From Dimargaris cristalligena (lineage: Eukaryota > Kickxellomycota > Dimargaritomycetes > Dimargaritales > Dimargaritaceae): DNA of 16,585 nt. Every line of letters starts with the position of its first letter. The first letter of the stretch is position 1. The notes below the pieces were generated by a model. That model ran no database searches, was not told the origin of the DNA, and was given only the letters and a program-made list of their open reading frames with translations. Below, piece by piece: positions 1-9,349 of this stretch. The stretch covers positions 1 to 16,585 of the forward strand of contig JANBQC010000399.1 in NCBI GenBank assembly GCA_027576995.1, in the 5' to 3' direction. A program made the position numbers and the translations under genes.

Positions 1-276
1 TCCACCTCCACCGAGGAGACCCCCTGCGAGACTGAGTCCGAGACCACCCCCGTTTCCAACACCGACGTGACTCCCACCGACTCCACCACCGCCGAGGAGA
101 CCACTTCCACCGAATCTGAGACTTCCGCCACTACCTCTGAGACTCCCGGATACCCCGTCGTTTCCCCTCCCGGTGAGACTACTCCCGTTGAGACCACCAC
201 CCCCGCTGAGGCCACCACCACCCCCAGCTACCCCGTCTGGGGCCCTCCTCAGGACTCTACCCACCCTCAGTACTAA
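1..276 (+). CDS. Thr/Ser/Pro/Glu-rich probable secreted or cell-wall protein, C-terminal part
   Basis: The frame is open from the first base of the window to a TAA at 274-276, giving 91 residues; the N-terminus lies outside the window. The visible part is almost all Thr, Ser, Pro and Glu with one Cys (residue 9 of the fragment), which suits an O-glycosylated stalk or mucin-like tail. A short motif occurs twice: GYPVVSPP (fragment residues 50-57) and SYPVWGPP (76-83), separated by a Thr/Pro/Glu spacer. There is no hydrophobic C-terminal tail, so no GPI-attachment signal is seen; the protein ends in a soluble Tyr. Codon choice is strongly skewed to C- and G-ending codons (ACC, CCC, TCC, GAG), more so than in the kinase gene, which suggests high expression. 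Secretion is inferred from composition only, because no signal peptide is visible. It could also be an intracellular low-complexity protein. Confidence 0.75.
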   Translation, partial: STSTEETPCETESETTPVSNTDVTPTDSTTAEETTSTESETSATTSETPGYPVVSPPGETTPVETTTPAEATTTPSYPVWGPPQDSTHPQY

Positions 277-614
277 AATATAGGTTTCTCTCTTAGATGT
301 CTGGTTCCGTCTTGAGCGTCCTCAACTTTCGTGCGACTTAATCTGACCTATACTGCCTCCTTGACCGACTTCATGAGCTGGCAAGTATAAATACCAAGTC
401 GATCATCCTTACATTAACCTTGTATGTTCCGTTGCATTCGTGATATCTCACACCCAGGGTTGGTTTAGCGGGAGGCTCTCTTTCTCTATTCTCATCCTTT
501 TATCAGTTCTTAACATGTAGCACATGTTTAGCTGTCGATTTATTCTTCTGTTTCTCATTTATCACTTATTACTACTTAATGACGTTTATTTAGCTTCAAT
601 CTCGCTAGATAGGA

Positions 615-620
615 AATAAA
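615..620 (+). terminator. Candidate polyadenylation signal AATAAA
   Basis: A canonical AATAAA lies about 340 bases after the stop codon of the Thr/Ser-rich gene, inside an AT-rich stretch with T-rich sequence just downstream (640-655). It is a plausible 3' end signal for that gene, but chance matches are common in AT-rich DNA. Confidence 0.3.
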
Positions 621-853
621 GCTTCCCCATATTCAATTTATTTTTGTTCTGTTCCTTGGATAGCTTGGCCCATATTTTATAGGGCCGATTTTGGTATACG
701 ACATGTACTCCTATGCTCAACTAGAAATGAATTTGAACCGATGACCGGAATGGTTTGGATTTAATCCGAATTGTTTGCGTTTCAGTGGCGATTCAATAGC
801 AATCTTCCAAACCAGGTTACTTAGTCGTTTTTTTTATTTATGCGCTCATCAGA

Positions 854-1054
854 CTAACATTTTAGTGGCGCTAATGTAGTGACACGTCCCAGGGATCCGG
901 GAGGGTTCTGTGTGTTCCTACCGGGTTGAAGAGTCCCGGGTCGTGACGAAGGGGAGGCCGGAAACAACCGCTCAAGCGGAGAACGGGGACGGGAAGGCGA
1001 GGGCGGAGGAGATGCCTCTGGGCTCTCGGTATATGAGCGTTTTGATCGGAACAT
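854..1054 (-). other. GC-rich island with a 66-codon Ser/Pro/Arg-rich open frame
   Basis: Between about 870 and 1055 the sequence turns abruptly GC-rich and, on the plus strand, purine-rich, inside AT-rich flanks. On the minus strand it reads as one frame from an ATG (1052-1054) to a TAG (854-856), giving a 66-residue Ser/Pro/Arg-rich peptide, with a TATATTTTAAA-like stretch just upstream on that strand. It could be a small gene, a decayed exon, a promoter or CpG-like element, or chance. Nothing in the peptide is recognised, so it is not called as a CDS. Confidence 0.15.
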
Positions 1055-4048
1055 GTTGGGTTTAAAATATAAAAAAATGATAATAAAACAATTCGAGTTC
1101 AGGGGCCGCGGCTACTTTTCTTTCGCTCTTCGGCGGCCTTGTTTAAAGTGATAAATTAATGGATAGGTTTTTATAAAGAAATATTTATTTAGGAATAAGT
1201 GTGGTAAAATCAGTAATATATGACTAGTTCGTTTTCTCGGTGGATTTCTCCCCGATTAAGGATGAAATTGGGCGGGTTTTTATACCCGAACTACTAAACT
1301 ACGATGTAAAAATATCAGAGGCGCCGAACGGTCGTCGACGATGATTTCTTCCGTCTCGACCGCTCTTCTTCAACACTTTATTACCTCATAGCATAGAAAA
1401 CCTCACCTTCTCTCACGGTTTCAGCGATAACGGCTTTTTCTAGGCAATGAGTTCAATGTTGACGCCCGTTTCGGATTAAAAGAAATATATATAGTAATGA
1501 TCCGGTCTTGATAAAACCAATAAAGAAATTGATAAAAATAAGCTTCCCTCAAGCCTGCACTATGCAGCAGTACACTAATACGCCCCATCCACCATTGCGG
1601 GTTGTTTTTCTATAATTTGGGGAATGTATGGCGAGCTGAATCATGAAGTATAATTGTAATCTTAAATGCCATCAGTGCCTCGGGACTATATTATAGTTTG
1701 GATTTTGTCTATACTAGGGGTTGAGTTACTTCTGGGAAACTGGTGAATGCCCTGTCAGTACAGTGTTATTTCTTACACCCCTATCCTCGGTTCGTTTGAG
1801 TTGGTCATAAACATGACTGTTCCGTATATTTATTAGAAGCGCCGTTTAGCTGTCAATAAACAAGCGTAGTCACACATAGGTCTCCCAGACTAAGGCCCTT
1901 CGGGGTTACTTTCTGTTTGTTTTTTTGAGGGTGAAATCTTTCAATAGAAGTGGTGGAAGTCGGATGGGATGACCACGTATGGCCCCCCTTACCTTCCTGG
2001 ATTGAGTTCACGCATGGCAGCCGCCAGGGGATGTGTTGCAATTCCCGGGGATTTCTGATTTTTTCCAAGGCGAGGTAGCGAAATTATGGAACCCTCGATT
2101 GTTTGAGGTGCATAGCAAGGTGACCGACGCTGGTAGTTGCGAATATCACCATAACACCACTTACTTACATTGTGTACTAATATAGTTCAGTGCCGGGCAG
2201 GACAGGTATAAATTGGCTGGATTTTACTCCTGGCGCCTGATTTACTATTAAACACCCCTAACTAATACTCGGGGGGGGAGAACATACCCAAAGCCCAGAT
2301 GCCCTTAGAGGTAAAATATTCCTACTGCAGTGAATTTAAATGTCAATGTATTTTACAAAGCCAGTGGCACACCCAAGACTATAAACCACGAGGCCAATTC
2401 CAATGAAAATACCAGCATGGTGGGGTTAGGGTGCTTAGGAATGTCTTGGCAATAGCGCATCTATAGAGACGGGTGTGTAGTGAATAACAAGGGATGGCAA
2501 ACCAATGCCAGATAAACTTGGCGGATTAGAGCCACCTAGTCTAAAAATAGAGGCGAGTGCGATTATAATTAAATGGATGCTTGCCAAACAATTTTGACTA
2601 CTGGCCTTGGGTATTTAGATATTAGCCTGTGAGTGGCCTAGTTTATTGGTATGGATTGTATTATGGTTGCAATAAACTGATAGGGTCTCCCTCTACACCC
2701 AGCCCTGTACTTACTTTATTAATTGGGGGCTGCAACAGGAACCGGATTGCCACATGACTAGCCCTCATGCTGCACCTTGGGTGGGCCAGGCCAATCCGCC
2801 GTATCTTTTTAGCCAGAGAGATGAGGGTGTATTTCCAGAGGCAGGTTTACCATCCCCAGTTCGCTTTGATTCTCCGGTTATCTTAAGAAACATGGTCCAT
2901 CGATGAAGAAGTGGATGGTGCGTTAAGCCATACCGCTAGGGCCATCGAGACACCCATTTACCTATGTGCGGTGTCAACTGCCTTCCCCAGCCGCGGCATT
3001 GACAAATGAGCACATATGGCTAAAACTTGGTGAATCGAAAAGATTAAAATATAAAAATTCACGCGGTTTGAATTAACGTACCGATACGGGTATTAAAGTG
3101 GGGAGTGAGAATGCTGGACACTGGCTGAGTCTGGGTCGGTATAGTCCAAAGTGGCTGGCCGCCGGGTTTTTTCCAGTTGTTCGACTTCGGAAAGCGGATT
3201 TCAACCACAACACCACGCTACTGCGCCTAATACTGGTCGGAAACGCCGGTCAGCCAAAGCCTATCGTTTGAGTAGAGCCACCTTGGCCAATAATCAGCCT
3301 TGACCTTGATTTGGTTCATGGGTCAGGGTGGGGCGGAGTCCTCGTTTCTCGGTAGGTTATTGTCATGTTTCTCGATTTTCCTGTCATGGCCTCACCATAT
3401 ACACAGTTGGCCATGAAGCAGAATTAGTTTCCACATGCTAACCGGTGTAATACAAGTGAGCTACAGCGGTATTCTCTGGGCCATGGGATTCGCAGTCTTG
3501 AAAGGGGGGGGCTGCTTTAGGAGTAGCTAATATGGTATTGGGAGAACCCCGCTGGATTTCGGCTTAGGATGGAGGTAATGAACGGGGCTTATCAGGGACA
3601 TCATCGCCTCCGCCAGCTGACCGGCCGCTTTGGGCGGGTGGGAAGAGACTGAATTCAAGAATAGTGAGGTTCGGCCCAGCCGGGGTGCAGTTGGAAGACC
3701 GGGCCGGCTTATCGGTGTCACGCTGGGCCGATAATAGGCGGGTTCACGCGGATAGCCATGTCGTTTCATTACGGAGGGTAGACGCTTATCGGTTAACCGG
3801 CCCCTGGTGGGATCTTCCGTGGCAAATGGGTCGGGCTGGGTTGGAGTGGAGTGGTTAGCAGATAGCCGGAGGAACTCCTTCACCTTGGCTGGGGCGGGGT
3901 AGTGTACTTAAACCCAGGGCCGGTGCCCGTCGCCTGAATCTTTGCCACCCACTGTAGTTATTGCGGACTCTCCAGAGCCCGTTTGTTAACCCCTCTGTTT
4001 TCATGCATACAAGCTTAGCTCTGTGCACCCTTTCTCCCCAACCGCCCC

Positions 4049-4209
4049 TCACATTGTCTCTATAGCCTCCCTTCCCTTATCCCAACCGCCCACTCCTCCT
4101 TAGTCTTCCCATTCGCCTTTGCTCATTCGCCGCCAACCGGAACCGCATTCCCTCCCTAACCCTACCCGCTTACTCCGAGGTATCCTTCCTTGCTCGAGCC
4201 GACCAGCAG
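4049..4209 (+). promoter_or_regulatory. Pyrimidine-rich promoter/leader of the phosphoribosyltransferase-like gene
   Basis: From about 4049 the plus strand is a run of C/T-rich sequence broken by few purines, the pattern seen at transcription starts of many fungal genes and also in front of the kinase gene here. It ends at a good 5' splice site (CAG|GTAAGC, exon end 4209). No clear TATA box was picked out. Confidence 0.35.
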
Positions 4210-4611
4210 GTAAGCCGCTGTTTTCCGAGGACCCACCACCACTTATTAGCCCGGTGCGAAGACAAAGTACGCCCAGTCCCGTCGTTATTAGGCCCTTTCT
4301 GAGGGGCACCAGTCCACTATCGAAGGAGGAAGGGGGTTCTGCTCTTACTGCACCCCTTCCTCGCTATTGGCCTGTGTTTCAAAGGCGGTGCTTTTTTATA
4401 TATTTGGTAATAGAGGGGACCCAGTCCGTCTTTACGTTCCAAAGTTGTTTAGGGGCCAGCCGGCCGTCGCTGTCACTGCCACCACCACGGACAATGCAAT
4501 TGTTCATCATAGACTGTCGTATCTCAAGCCAATGGCCCCGCTATGGTTTCCGGCTATTAATGCAGTCCCCTTTTCTCCTCTGCCTTGGTATCATTTCCCA
4601 CCATTGCCTAG
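4210..4611 (+). other. Candidate 5' UTR intron of the phosphoribosyltransferase-like gene
   Basis: The donor CAG|GTAAGC is at 4210. Plausible acceptors are CCTAG at 4611 and ATGCAG at 4565, both in pyrimidine-rich context and both short of the start codon at 4676. The frame through this segment has no ATG, and an in-frame TGA at 4670-4672 separates it from the coding start, so a noncoding leader intron fits better than an extra coding exon. Only transcript data could confirm it. Confidence 0.3.
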
Positions 4612-4675
4612 ATCCAATTACAATTAATCCCATTTTCCCCCGATCGACTCGCTCTCTTTCCCCATCCACTGAACC

Positions 4676-5665
4676 ATGACCGTTATGTACGATACGCCCC
4701 AACCCAACGGTATTCTAATGTCTGACCCGTCCCGAACCGGCCGCCGCCGAAGCTCGGGGGCCCAGCCGAAATACGCCGATCGCATCCAAGCCGGCCTGGC
4801 CCTGGCCAGAAAGCTCCGCTCCCACTTCCAGGGACGCCGCAACACAGGTGGGTACCTCAGACATAACATGATGATGAGTGGACCTTGTACCCCTGTCATT
4901 TCCTCACTGCTGTGGGTTCTGCCGGCCTGGCTAATCTGGCCAAAACATACCCTATACCTCTGAGAAGGGGGGGGGTTGGCCAACCTATTTTTATTCTACT
5001 AGCCATGCGTGACAATCGACTAACCGCCATTCGGCCCACCTCCCCCATATCATCTTTTCTATCCCTACGCCCCAGCCATTTTGGCCATTTCCAAGGCCGG
5101 ACTGGTCGTTGCCAACACCGTGGGCCAGGAGCTGAACCTGCCGGTGGGTGTCTTTTATGTGCGCCAAATCAGGTGCCCTTCGCAACCCCGCTTGTCCCTG
5201 GGGGCCATGACGTCAGGCGAGCTGTGCTCGCTAAACGAAGACATCGTCAAAGGACTGCACCTTCCCACCGAAGCCATTCGCCAGGCAGCCGAGGCCACTT
5301 ATAGTAGTATCGAAGAGGACCATACGGATCTCCATCCCCGCCATCTAAGAGTCCTCCAACAAGTGCTGAGCCCTAGTGTCGCCCATAGTACACTAGACCC
5401 CGTCCAGCATCTAATTTTAATCGACGACGGCATCGTGGCCGGTGACGACATTCGCTCCGCCGTGGACGCCCTGCGTCGGGCCCGTAGCGATCTGAAAATC
5501 ACCGTGGCTACGCCCATCGGGGTCGCAGATACGATGAAAATGATCGCTCGTCGCGTGGAAATGACGGTGACCGCCTTCGTGCCCAGTGCCGCGTACACAG
5601 TGCCCAGTTGGTACGAGACAGGTACTGCCCTGTCTCCCGAAGAAACCGACCAACTGACTCATTAG
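4676..5665 (+). CDS. Phosphoribosyltransferase-like protein (COG1926-type PRTase fold), two exons
   Basis: Two exons, 4676-4847 and 5076-5665, give 253 residues. Joining after one base of codon 58 restores the family core without a gap. The protein follows the bacterial COG1926 'predicted phosphoribosyltransferase' pattern: a Y-x-DR-x-x-AG-x-x-LA opening (33-42), a beta strand and loop ILAISKAGLVVA (59-70) where bacterial members usually have LALPRGGVPVA, a VRQIRCPSQPRLSLGAM block, and the PRPP-type motif LILIDDGIVAGDDI with the acidic pair D174-D175. It ends in the family's WYETG...SPEETDQL tail with no fused second domain. Family members usually have a Thr-Gly pair in the PRPP loop (DDGxATGAT); here it is Ala179-Gly180 followed by two Asp, so pyrophosphate binding may be altered. 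The start is chosen because ATG 4676 has A at -3 and an in-frame TGA lies at 4670. The N-terminus holds RRRSS (23-27), a basophilic kinase-type site. Substrate and pathway are unknown. Confidence 0.85.
4848..5075 (+). other. Intron in the phosphoribosyltransferase-like gene (phase 1)
   Basis: A 228-bp intron with donor CAG|GTGGGT, a branch-site-like GACTAAC at 5018-5024, a C/T-rich tract and acceptor CCCCAG|CC at 5075. Splicing joins N56-T57 to A58-I59 and rebuilds the conserved core strand. A run of nine G (4967-4975) lies inside it. Confidence 0.85.
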
Positions 5666-5850
5666 TACTACATCTTACCATTCGTTACCTCCCTTGTCGG
5701 TTACATCGGTCCCTAACGGAGGAAACCAGGCCTGCCCTATTTGGAAGCGCCCCCATAATTATTTTTACTGACACTGTCGAATGCTTCTCTAGCAGGAGGA
5801 TTATGGGTGAGGATTCTGTAACTATACCAGTTACCCACCCAAACTATTAG

Positions 5851-5881
<31 letters not shown>

Positions 5882-5902
5882 TACTACTACTACCACTACT
5901 AG
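5851..5902. repeat. AT dinucleotide microsatellite followed by CTA triplets
   Basis: A (AT)n tract with one interrupting G (5851-5883) runs directly into degenerate CTA/CCA triplets (5884-5902). It lies about 185 bases after the stop of the phosphoribosyltransferase-like gene, so it may be in its 3' UTR or just beyond. It is expected to be length-variable between strains. Confidence 0.9.
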
Positions 5903-6096
5903 TCCAAACCTGTTTTTCTTTAGCTCGTCCTTCCCCGTCTGGTTAAATCAGAAAATTACACATGTTATTCTAGTGCGAAACCAGTTGCTGCCAATTCAAC
6001 CCTCGCACACCTCACATCTAGCTCCATTCATTTACCACGACTGCTCCCACCGCTTTTGCCCATCTGCTTCCTCCATAGTATTATCCACACCCACCC

Positions 6097-6102
6097 AATA
6101 AA
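6097..6102 (+). terminator. Possible polyadenylation signal AATAAA
   Basis: This is the first canonical AATAAA found downstream of the phosphoribosyltransferase-like gene, about 430 bases past its stop. The distance is long, so the real 3' end may use a non-canonical signal nearer the stop, for example in the AT-rich stretch around 5756-5770. Confidence 0.15.
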
Positions 6103-8541
6103 TGTCGATATTGGAGCGTACTTACATGTTGCTAATGAAATTGGCATTCAGTTATGTTTAGCGTACTCGATAGGAGAGCGATTTACAGGGGACCAACCAC
6201 GCTCCCCAGCGCCCAATCCGGAATATATATTTACACCTGCCATTTAACTCGTCAATAAGCGCTAGTGGGTGCATTTAGTATGTGGTATATTAAGTTGAAA
6301 TTCCCCCCAGCACTAAATTAGTTGTACATGGCTCTATGGGTGTGTTACAGCCCAAAAGAGACGGGTGCAGTGTAATCAAGTGACCATTTATTGGACAGGC
6401 CGGTCCGTTGGCGACATCCCTGGAGGGGGAGTGAGGGGAAGAAGTATCACGGCATGGCCTGACGGGGCGAAAAAAGTGTAGGTAGCGGTGCCCATACCCG
6501 AGATAGGGAGTAAGGCATGGGGACTGCGTATCCTGCCCAGGAAGGTTTAATTTGCTGGACCAGAGAATTCGGGGCTACGCCGAGTGGGCCGGTCTTCTGC
6601 CAAGCAGGTCTCCGGAGGCCAGATTGGGCCGAAGGCACGGCAAATAAAGCACAATAAGGGAACCCGTCAATCCTAAAGTGGCGGTCTTGAGGGACATGGG
6701 ATAGGTCACTTCATTTGCACATTCAAGACCCTCGGACAGCATCTGGGTTTGCGGGGAGACGGTGAGCACTAATGTACTCTAGAGCGGGTTATCCATTTTC
6801 CTAGAACACGCGAGGGAAAAACGACCGCCAATCACACACCACTACAGCTAAGGCCCATGGAAGGGTTTAAATGCAAGTGCATACCAACCGACAATCTGAT
6901 TATACTATACTCCCTACTAAGCGTGCAAGGAGATTGGCGTACGGCATGTGTACCGGCGGAAGGCACTGTCACGCCCCTCTGACTCGGTGATATACCGGTT
7001 TCCCCTGGACGGCAGAGGAGTATACCTTCCCCCCTCTCCCCACACACATACATACACCATCATCGGCTTTAGCGAACCGAAGCCCCCCCCCCTTATCAGC
7101 GACCTTTAAGTGAATGACGGTACTTCATTGGAGATATTGTGGTAAGGCAGGGGGGGAGGCACTTCCGATATGCACCAACTCGGCTGACGAAGGGGGGGGT
7201 GTCAGTCGAAAGAAAAAGAGTGCAAAATGGATTTATAACGTACTGTAATTCAACGCCGGCCGCTACTTTATTACTTTCAGGCCCTTTAACAACGGGAGGC
7301 ATTGTTCCGGTGGGCCAGTCCAAGATATCCAACGAATGGGTCGATCCAAGGTCCGGGGACTGTTTCCGCCCTTCGTTTTCGCCGGCATACTTTCCTTCCT
7401 CTGCCTCGCCCTTGGGCGCCACCCCGTTCTTCCCTGCAACCGATAATGTAGTTCGGTGCCCAGCGGTTGGAGCGTGACTGTAAATGGGACCAATACCAGC
7501 AGCACCTGCGTGTCTCCTTTGGGTCGGTGTAGGCTATATAGTGCGCTAGGGACGAGAAAGGAGGGAGAGGGGGATGGATGCCCGGCCCTTCCCCCGGCCG
7601 CTCGACTCGAGACCCCCCTTTGAGGCTCGTAGGGCTTACAAGGCCACAAAGAAGGGCGAGTGACCAACCACAGCCGCTTGGGCCAAAGGATATGCGCATA
7701 ATAAGGCTCGAGTTGGAGGAGAAAGTGCAGCGCTCCCCTGTTAGTGGGCCGTCTCTCCAGCGCGAGGGAACTAGCCTCCTCCTCCTCCCTACTCAATCAA
7801 TAGTAGAGGGAAGTGTGTGTATGCGCATATATGCAGTTTTAGCGGGCAGCAGTGCCGTCTCTCCTCTTTGTTGCCCCTCCCTACTGCTGCCATTCTATAC
7901 GACTCGGCGAGTATTAAAAAGCGGGCATTCCCTTCCCTGCCGGGCACTGCTCTATTCGTCACGGTTGCTGCCTATTTTTACCCCTTCAACACTTTTTAGA
8001 CTGCTTCCCACCCATTTTTTTCACGCGGTGTACGTCGTTGCTGCTTTCGATTGTGCCATTGGACTACTTACCTAGCTGTGCTACCCATTGATTCTGGATG
8101 GGCTTCGAATGGCTTGATGTAACCAACACACCCCTAGCTATTCGGTCCAATTTCCTGCCCTCTCTCCCTTTTACAATCCCCTTTACCCTACTATTATTAT
8201 CCGGTAGCTTGTTACATTAGTATACATCTCCGACTTCTCTGGCACTCTTCCCGATTAACGCATTATCACAGCTCGTTCGTTGATTATAGAATTAATGCCC
8301 GTCTCCCCCCCATCTAGTTCGGTTGGCCAAATTATCCAAAGCACCTAGTAGTATCACCGCTAATTAGTTTTCCCCTTTTGATGTATTTTTATCACAACTT
8401 TCCCGACATTTTTAATTGATATCCACGCGACTATTACTTTCCCCTGGACACTCCCCTTATTACTTACTATCCCCCGACCCTTATTTCATCGACTTTTAGT
8501 TCTCCCGAGTGACCTCCCCCCTCGTCTCTAATTCCGACCAG

Positions 8542-8761
8542 GTAAGTCCACGCCCCCACTCTCGGAGTATCGAATTAAGCCGATCCCGCCGGGCCGCTGG
8601 AGCGAATGACAAACATTGCGCAGTCTGTGCACCGTCCGACCACCCTCCCTCTCTATATTCACGAGAGAGAGCCCCACTCCCTATGGTTGTTAAACCTGGC
8701 CCAGCGGCTATTGGTCTAGTAAAACACCCAAGGCGGTAATAATCAGCTTGTGGTTTTTCAG
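8542..8761 (+). other. Candidate noncoding intron upstream of the kinase gene
   Basis: A 220-bp segment is bounded by a consensus donor (CAG|GTAAGT, preceded by pyrimidine-rich sequence) and a good acceptor (GGTTTTTCAG|AG), with TAATAA just before the acceptor as a weak branch candidate. It could be the first intron of a long kinase 5' UTR or belong to a separate noncoding transcript. No coding exon is seen on either side. Confidence 0.25.
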
Positions 8762-9113
8762 AGGGAGAGCCTCGCTTGCCTATAGGTTCGTCGTTGGTCA
8801 GAAGAACCCTCCCCCCCACACCTCTAGATTCTGACAGCATATAGAACCCTCCCCTCTTGCTTTCTGTATTGGCGTTGACTGTAGTATGCACGCATATACA
8901 CGGAAACTAGCTGGTGAAGAGAGGTGGAGAGAGGGGGGGACCCGCCACTTCTCCTCTGCCCTGCTTAGAGCGGGGCTATTATAGGTCGAAACTGGTGGTG
9001 GGGGACGGGAACCCGCCCACCCACGCCGGAAGGAGTAGGTGTGACACGGACGCCCGCGCCCACACAGCCTAACTCACCCACCCCGGCGGCCAACTGGCCT
9101 TTTGCTTCTCGGA

Positions 9114-9298
9114 CCCTCTCACCCCTCTCACTTTCCCTCTAACTCCTTCTTTTGACCTTGCTTCCTCATTTGTATCGTCCTCCCTACCTCCTCTGTCGCG
9201 CGCGCATTCCCTTTGTCTACACTTACTGCGACCCTCTCTTCTTCACACGTGCTGTCCTTTGATGCCTCGGTCGCTGCCCACTTTCGACCACCCTTGAT
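9114..9298 (+). promoter_or_regulatory. Pyrimidine-rich core promoter/leader of the PKA gene
   Basis: The plus strand is strongly C/T-rich from about 9114 to 9240, ending in mixed sequence up to a candidate start ATG at 9299. This resembles the leader in front of the phosphoribosyltransferase-like gene and probably contains the transcription start. A 12-codon upstream frame (ATG 9262 to TGA 9297) lies at its end. No clear TATA box was identified. Confidence 0.4.
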
Positions 9299-9349
9299 AT
9301 GTACCAGGCCGCGTCCCCTGTATTCCTGGGTCTCCCTCATTCACCAAAG
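9299..9349 (+). other. Candidate first coding exon of the PKA gene
   Basis: ATG 9299 opens 17 codons (MYQAASPVFLGLPHSPK) ending exactly at a consensus donor AAAG|GTAAGT. If spliced to the acceptor at 10028, the next exon reads 16 further sense codons (beginning VLPSAKIKRQHSPDPP) straight into the kinase ATG at 10077, adding 33 residues. The ATG at 9299 has G at -3, while the ATG at 10077 has C at -3; the other two complete genes here have A. Both starts remain possible, and this exon may instead be untranslated leader. Confidence 0.4.

Larger units (their letters stand above)
277..4048. other. Gene-poor intergenic region
   Basis: About 3.8 kb with no reading frame that looks like a protein on either strand. 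The first part (277-1850) is AT-rich apart from one GC-rich island at about 870-1055. Base composition becomes mixed and then GC-richer towards 3300-4050. The longest frames (for example minus strand 3527-3883, 118 codons) lack recognisable motifs and overlap equally open frames on the other strand. No tRNA, rRNA, transposase or long terminal repeat was recognised. G runs of 8 occur at 2271-2278 and 3504-3511, and a small inverted repeat with arms CGGGT/ACCCG lies near 1274-1289. Confidence 0.6.
5903..9113. other. Long gene-poor intergenic region
   Basis: About 3.2 kb without a recognisable coding gene on either strand. Part (roughly 6400-6800) is purine-rich on the plus strand, while 7860-8540 is strongly pyrimidine-rich on it. 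The longest frames (minus 7263-7796, plus 7578-8075) have no family motifs and overlap each other. Good splice-like signals occur: CAG|GTAAGT at 8541/8542, TTTTTCAG at 8761 and TTACTTTCAG at about 7279. Homopolymers include C10 at 7083-7092 and G8 at 7192-7199. No tRNA, rRNA or mobile element was recognised. It may hold distal kinase promoter elements or a noncoding transcript. Confidence 0.5.

Noticed and set aside
721..760. tRNA-like B-box (GGTTCAAATTC on the minus strand)
   Set aside because: The flanking bases cannot form a T-arm stem, and no A-box or acceptor stem is found at the right distance.
3527..3883. 118-codon open frame (-)
   Set aside because: There are no motifs, it lacks flanking splice sites giving a longer protein, and it is overlapped by another open frame on the plus strand.
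4119..4679. 186-codon open frame (+) before the phosphoribosyltransferase-like gene
   Set aside because: It begins at TTG, has no ATG near the start, is low-complexity C/T-rich sequence, and covers the likely leader and 5' UTR intron. No family motif is visible.
7336..7446. 36-codon frame (+) with a signal-peptide-like hydrophobic stretch after an acceptor-like TTACTTTCAG
   Set aside because: It stops after 36 codons, no good donor follows that would splice it to another exon, and no partner exon was found. Chance hydrophobic translation of T/C-rich DNA is more likely.
7263..7796. 177-codon open frame (-)
   Set aside because: The peptide has no recognisable domain and overlaps several equally open frames on both strands in purine/pyrimidine-skewed DNA that tends to lack stops.
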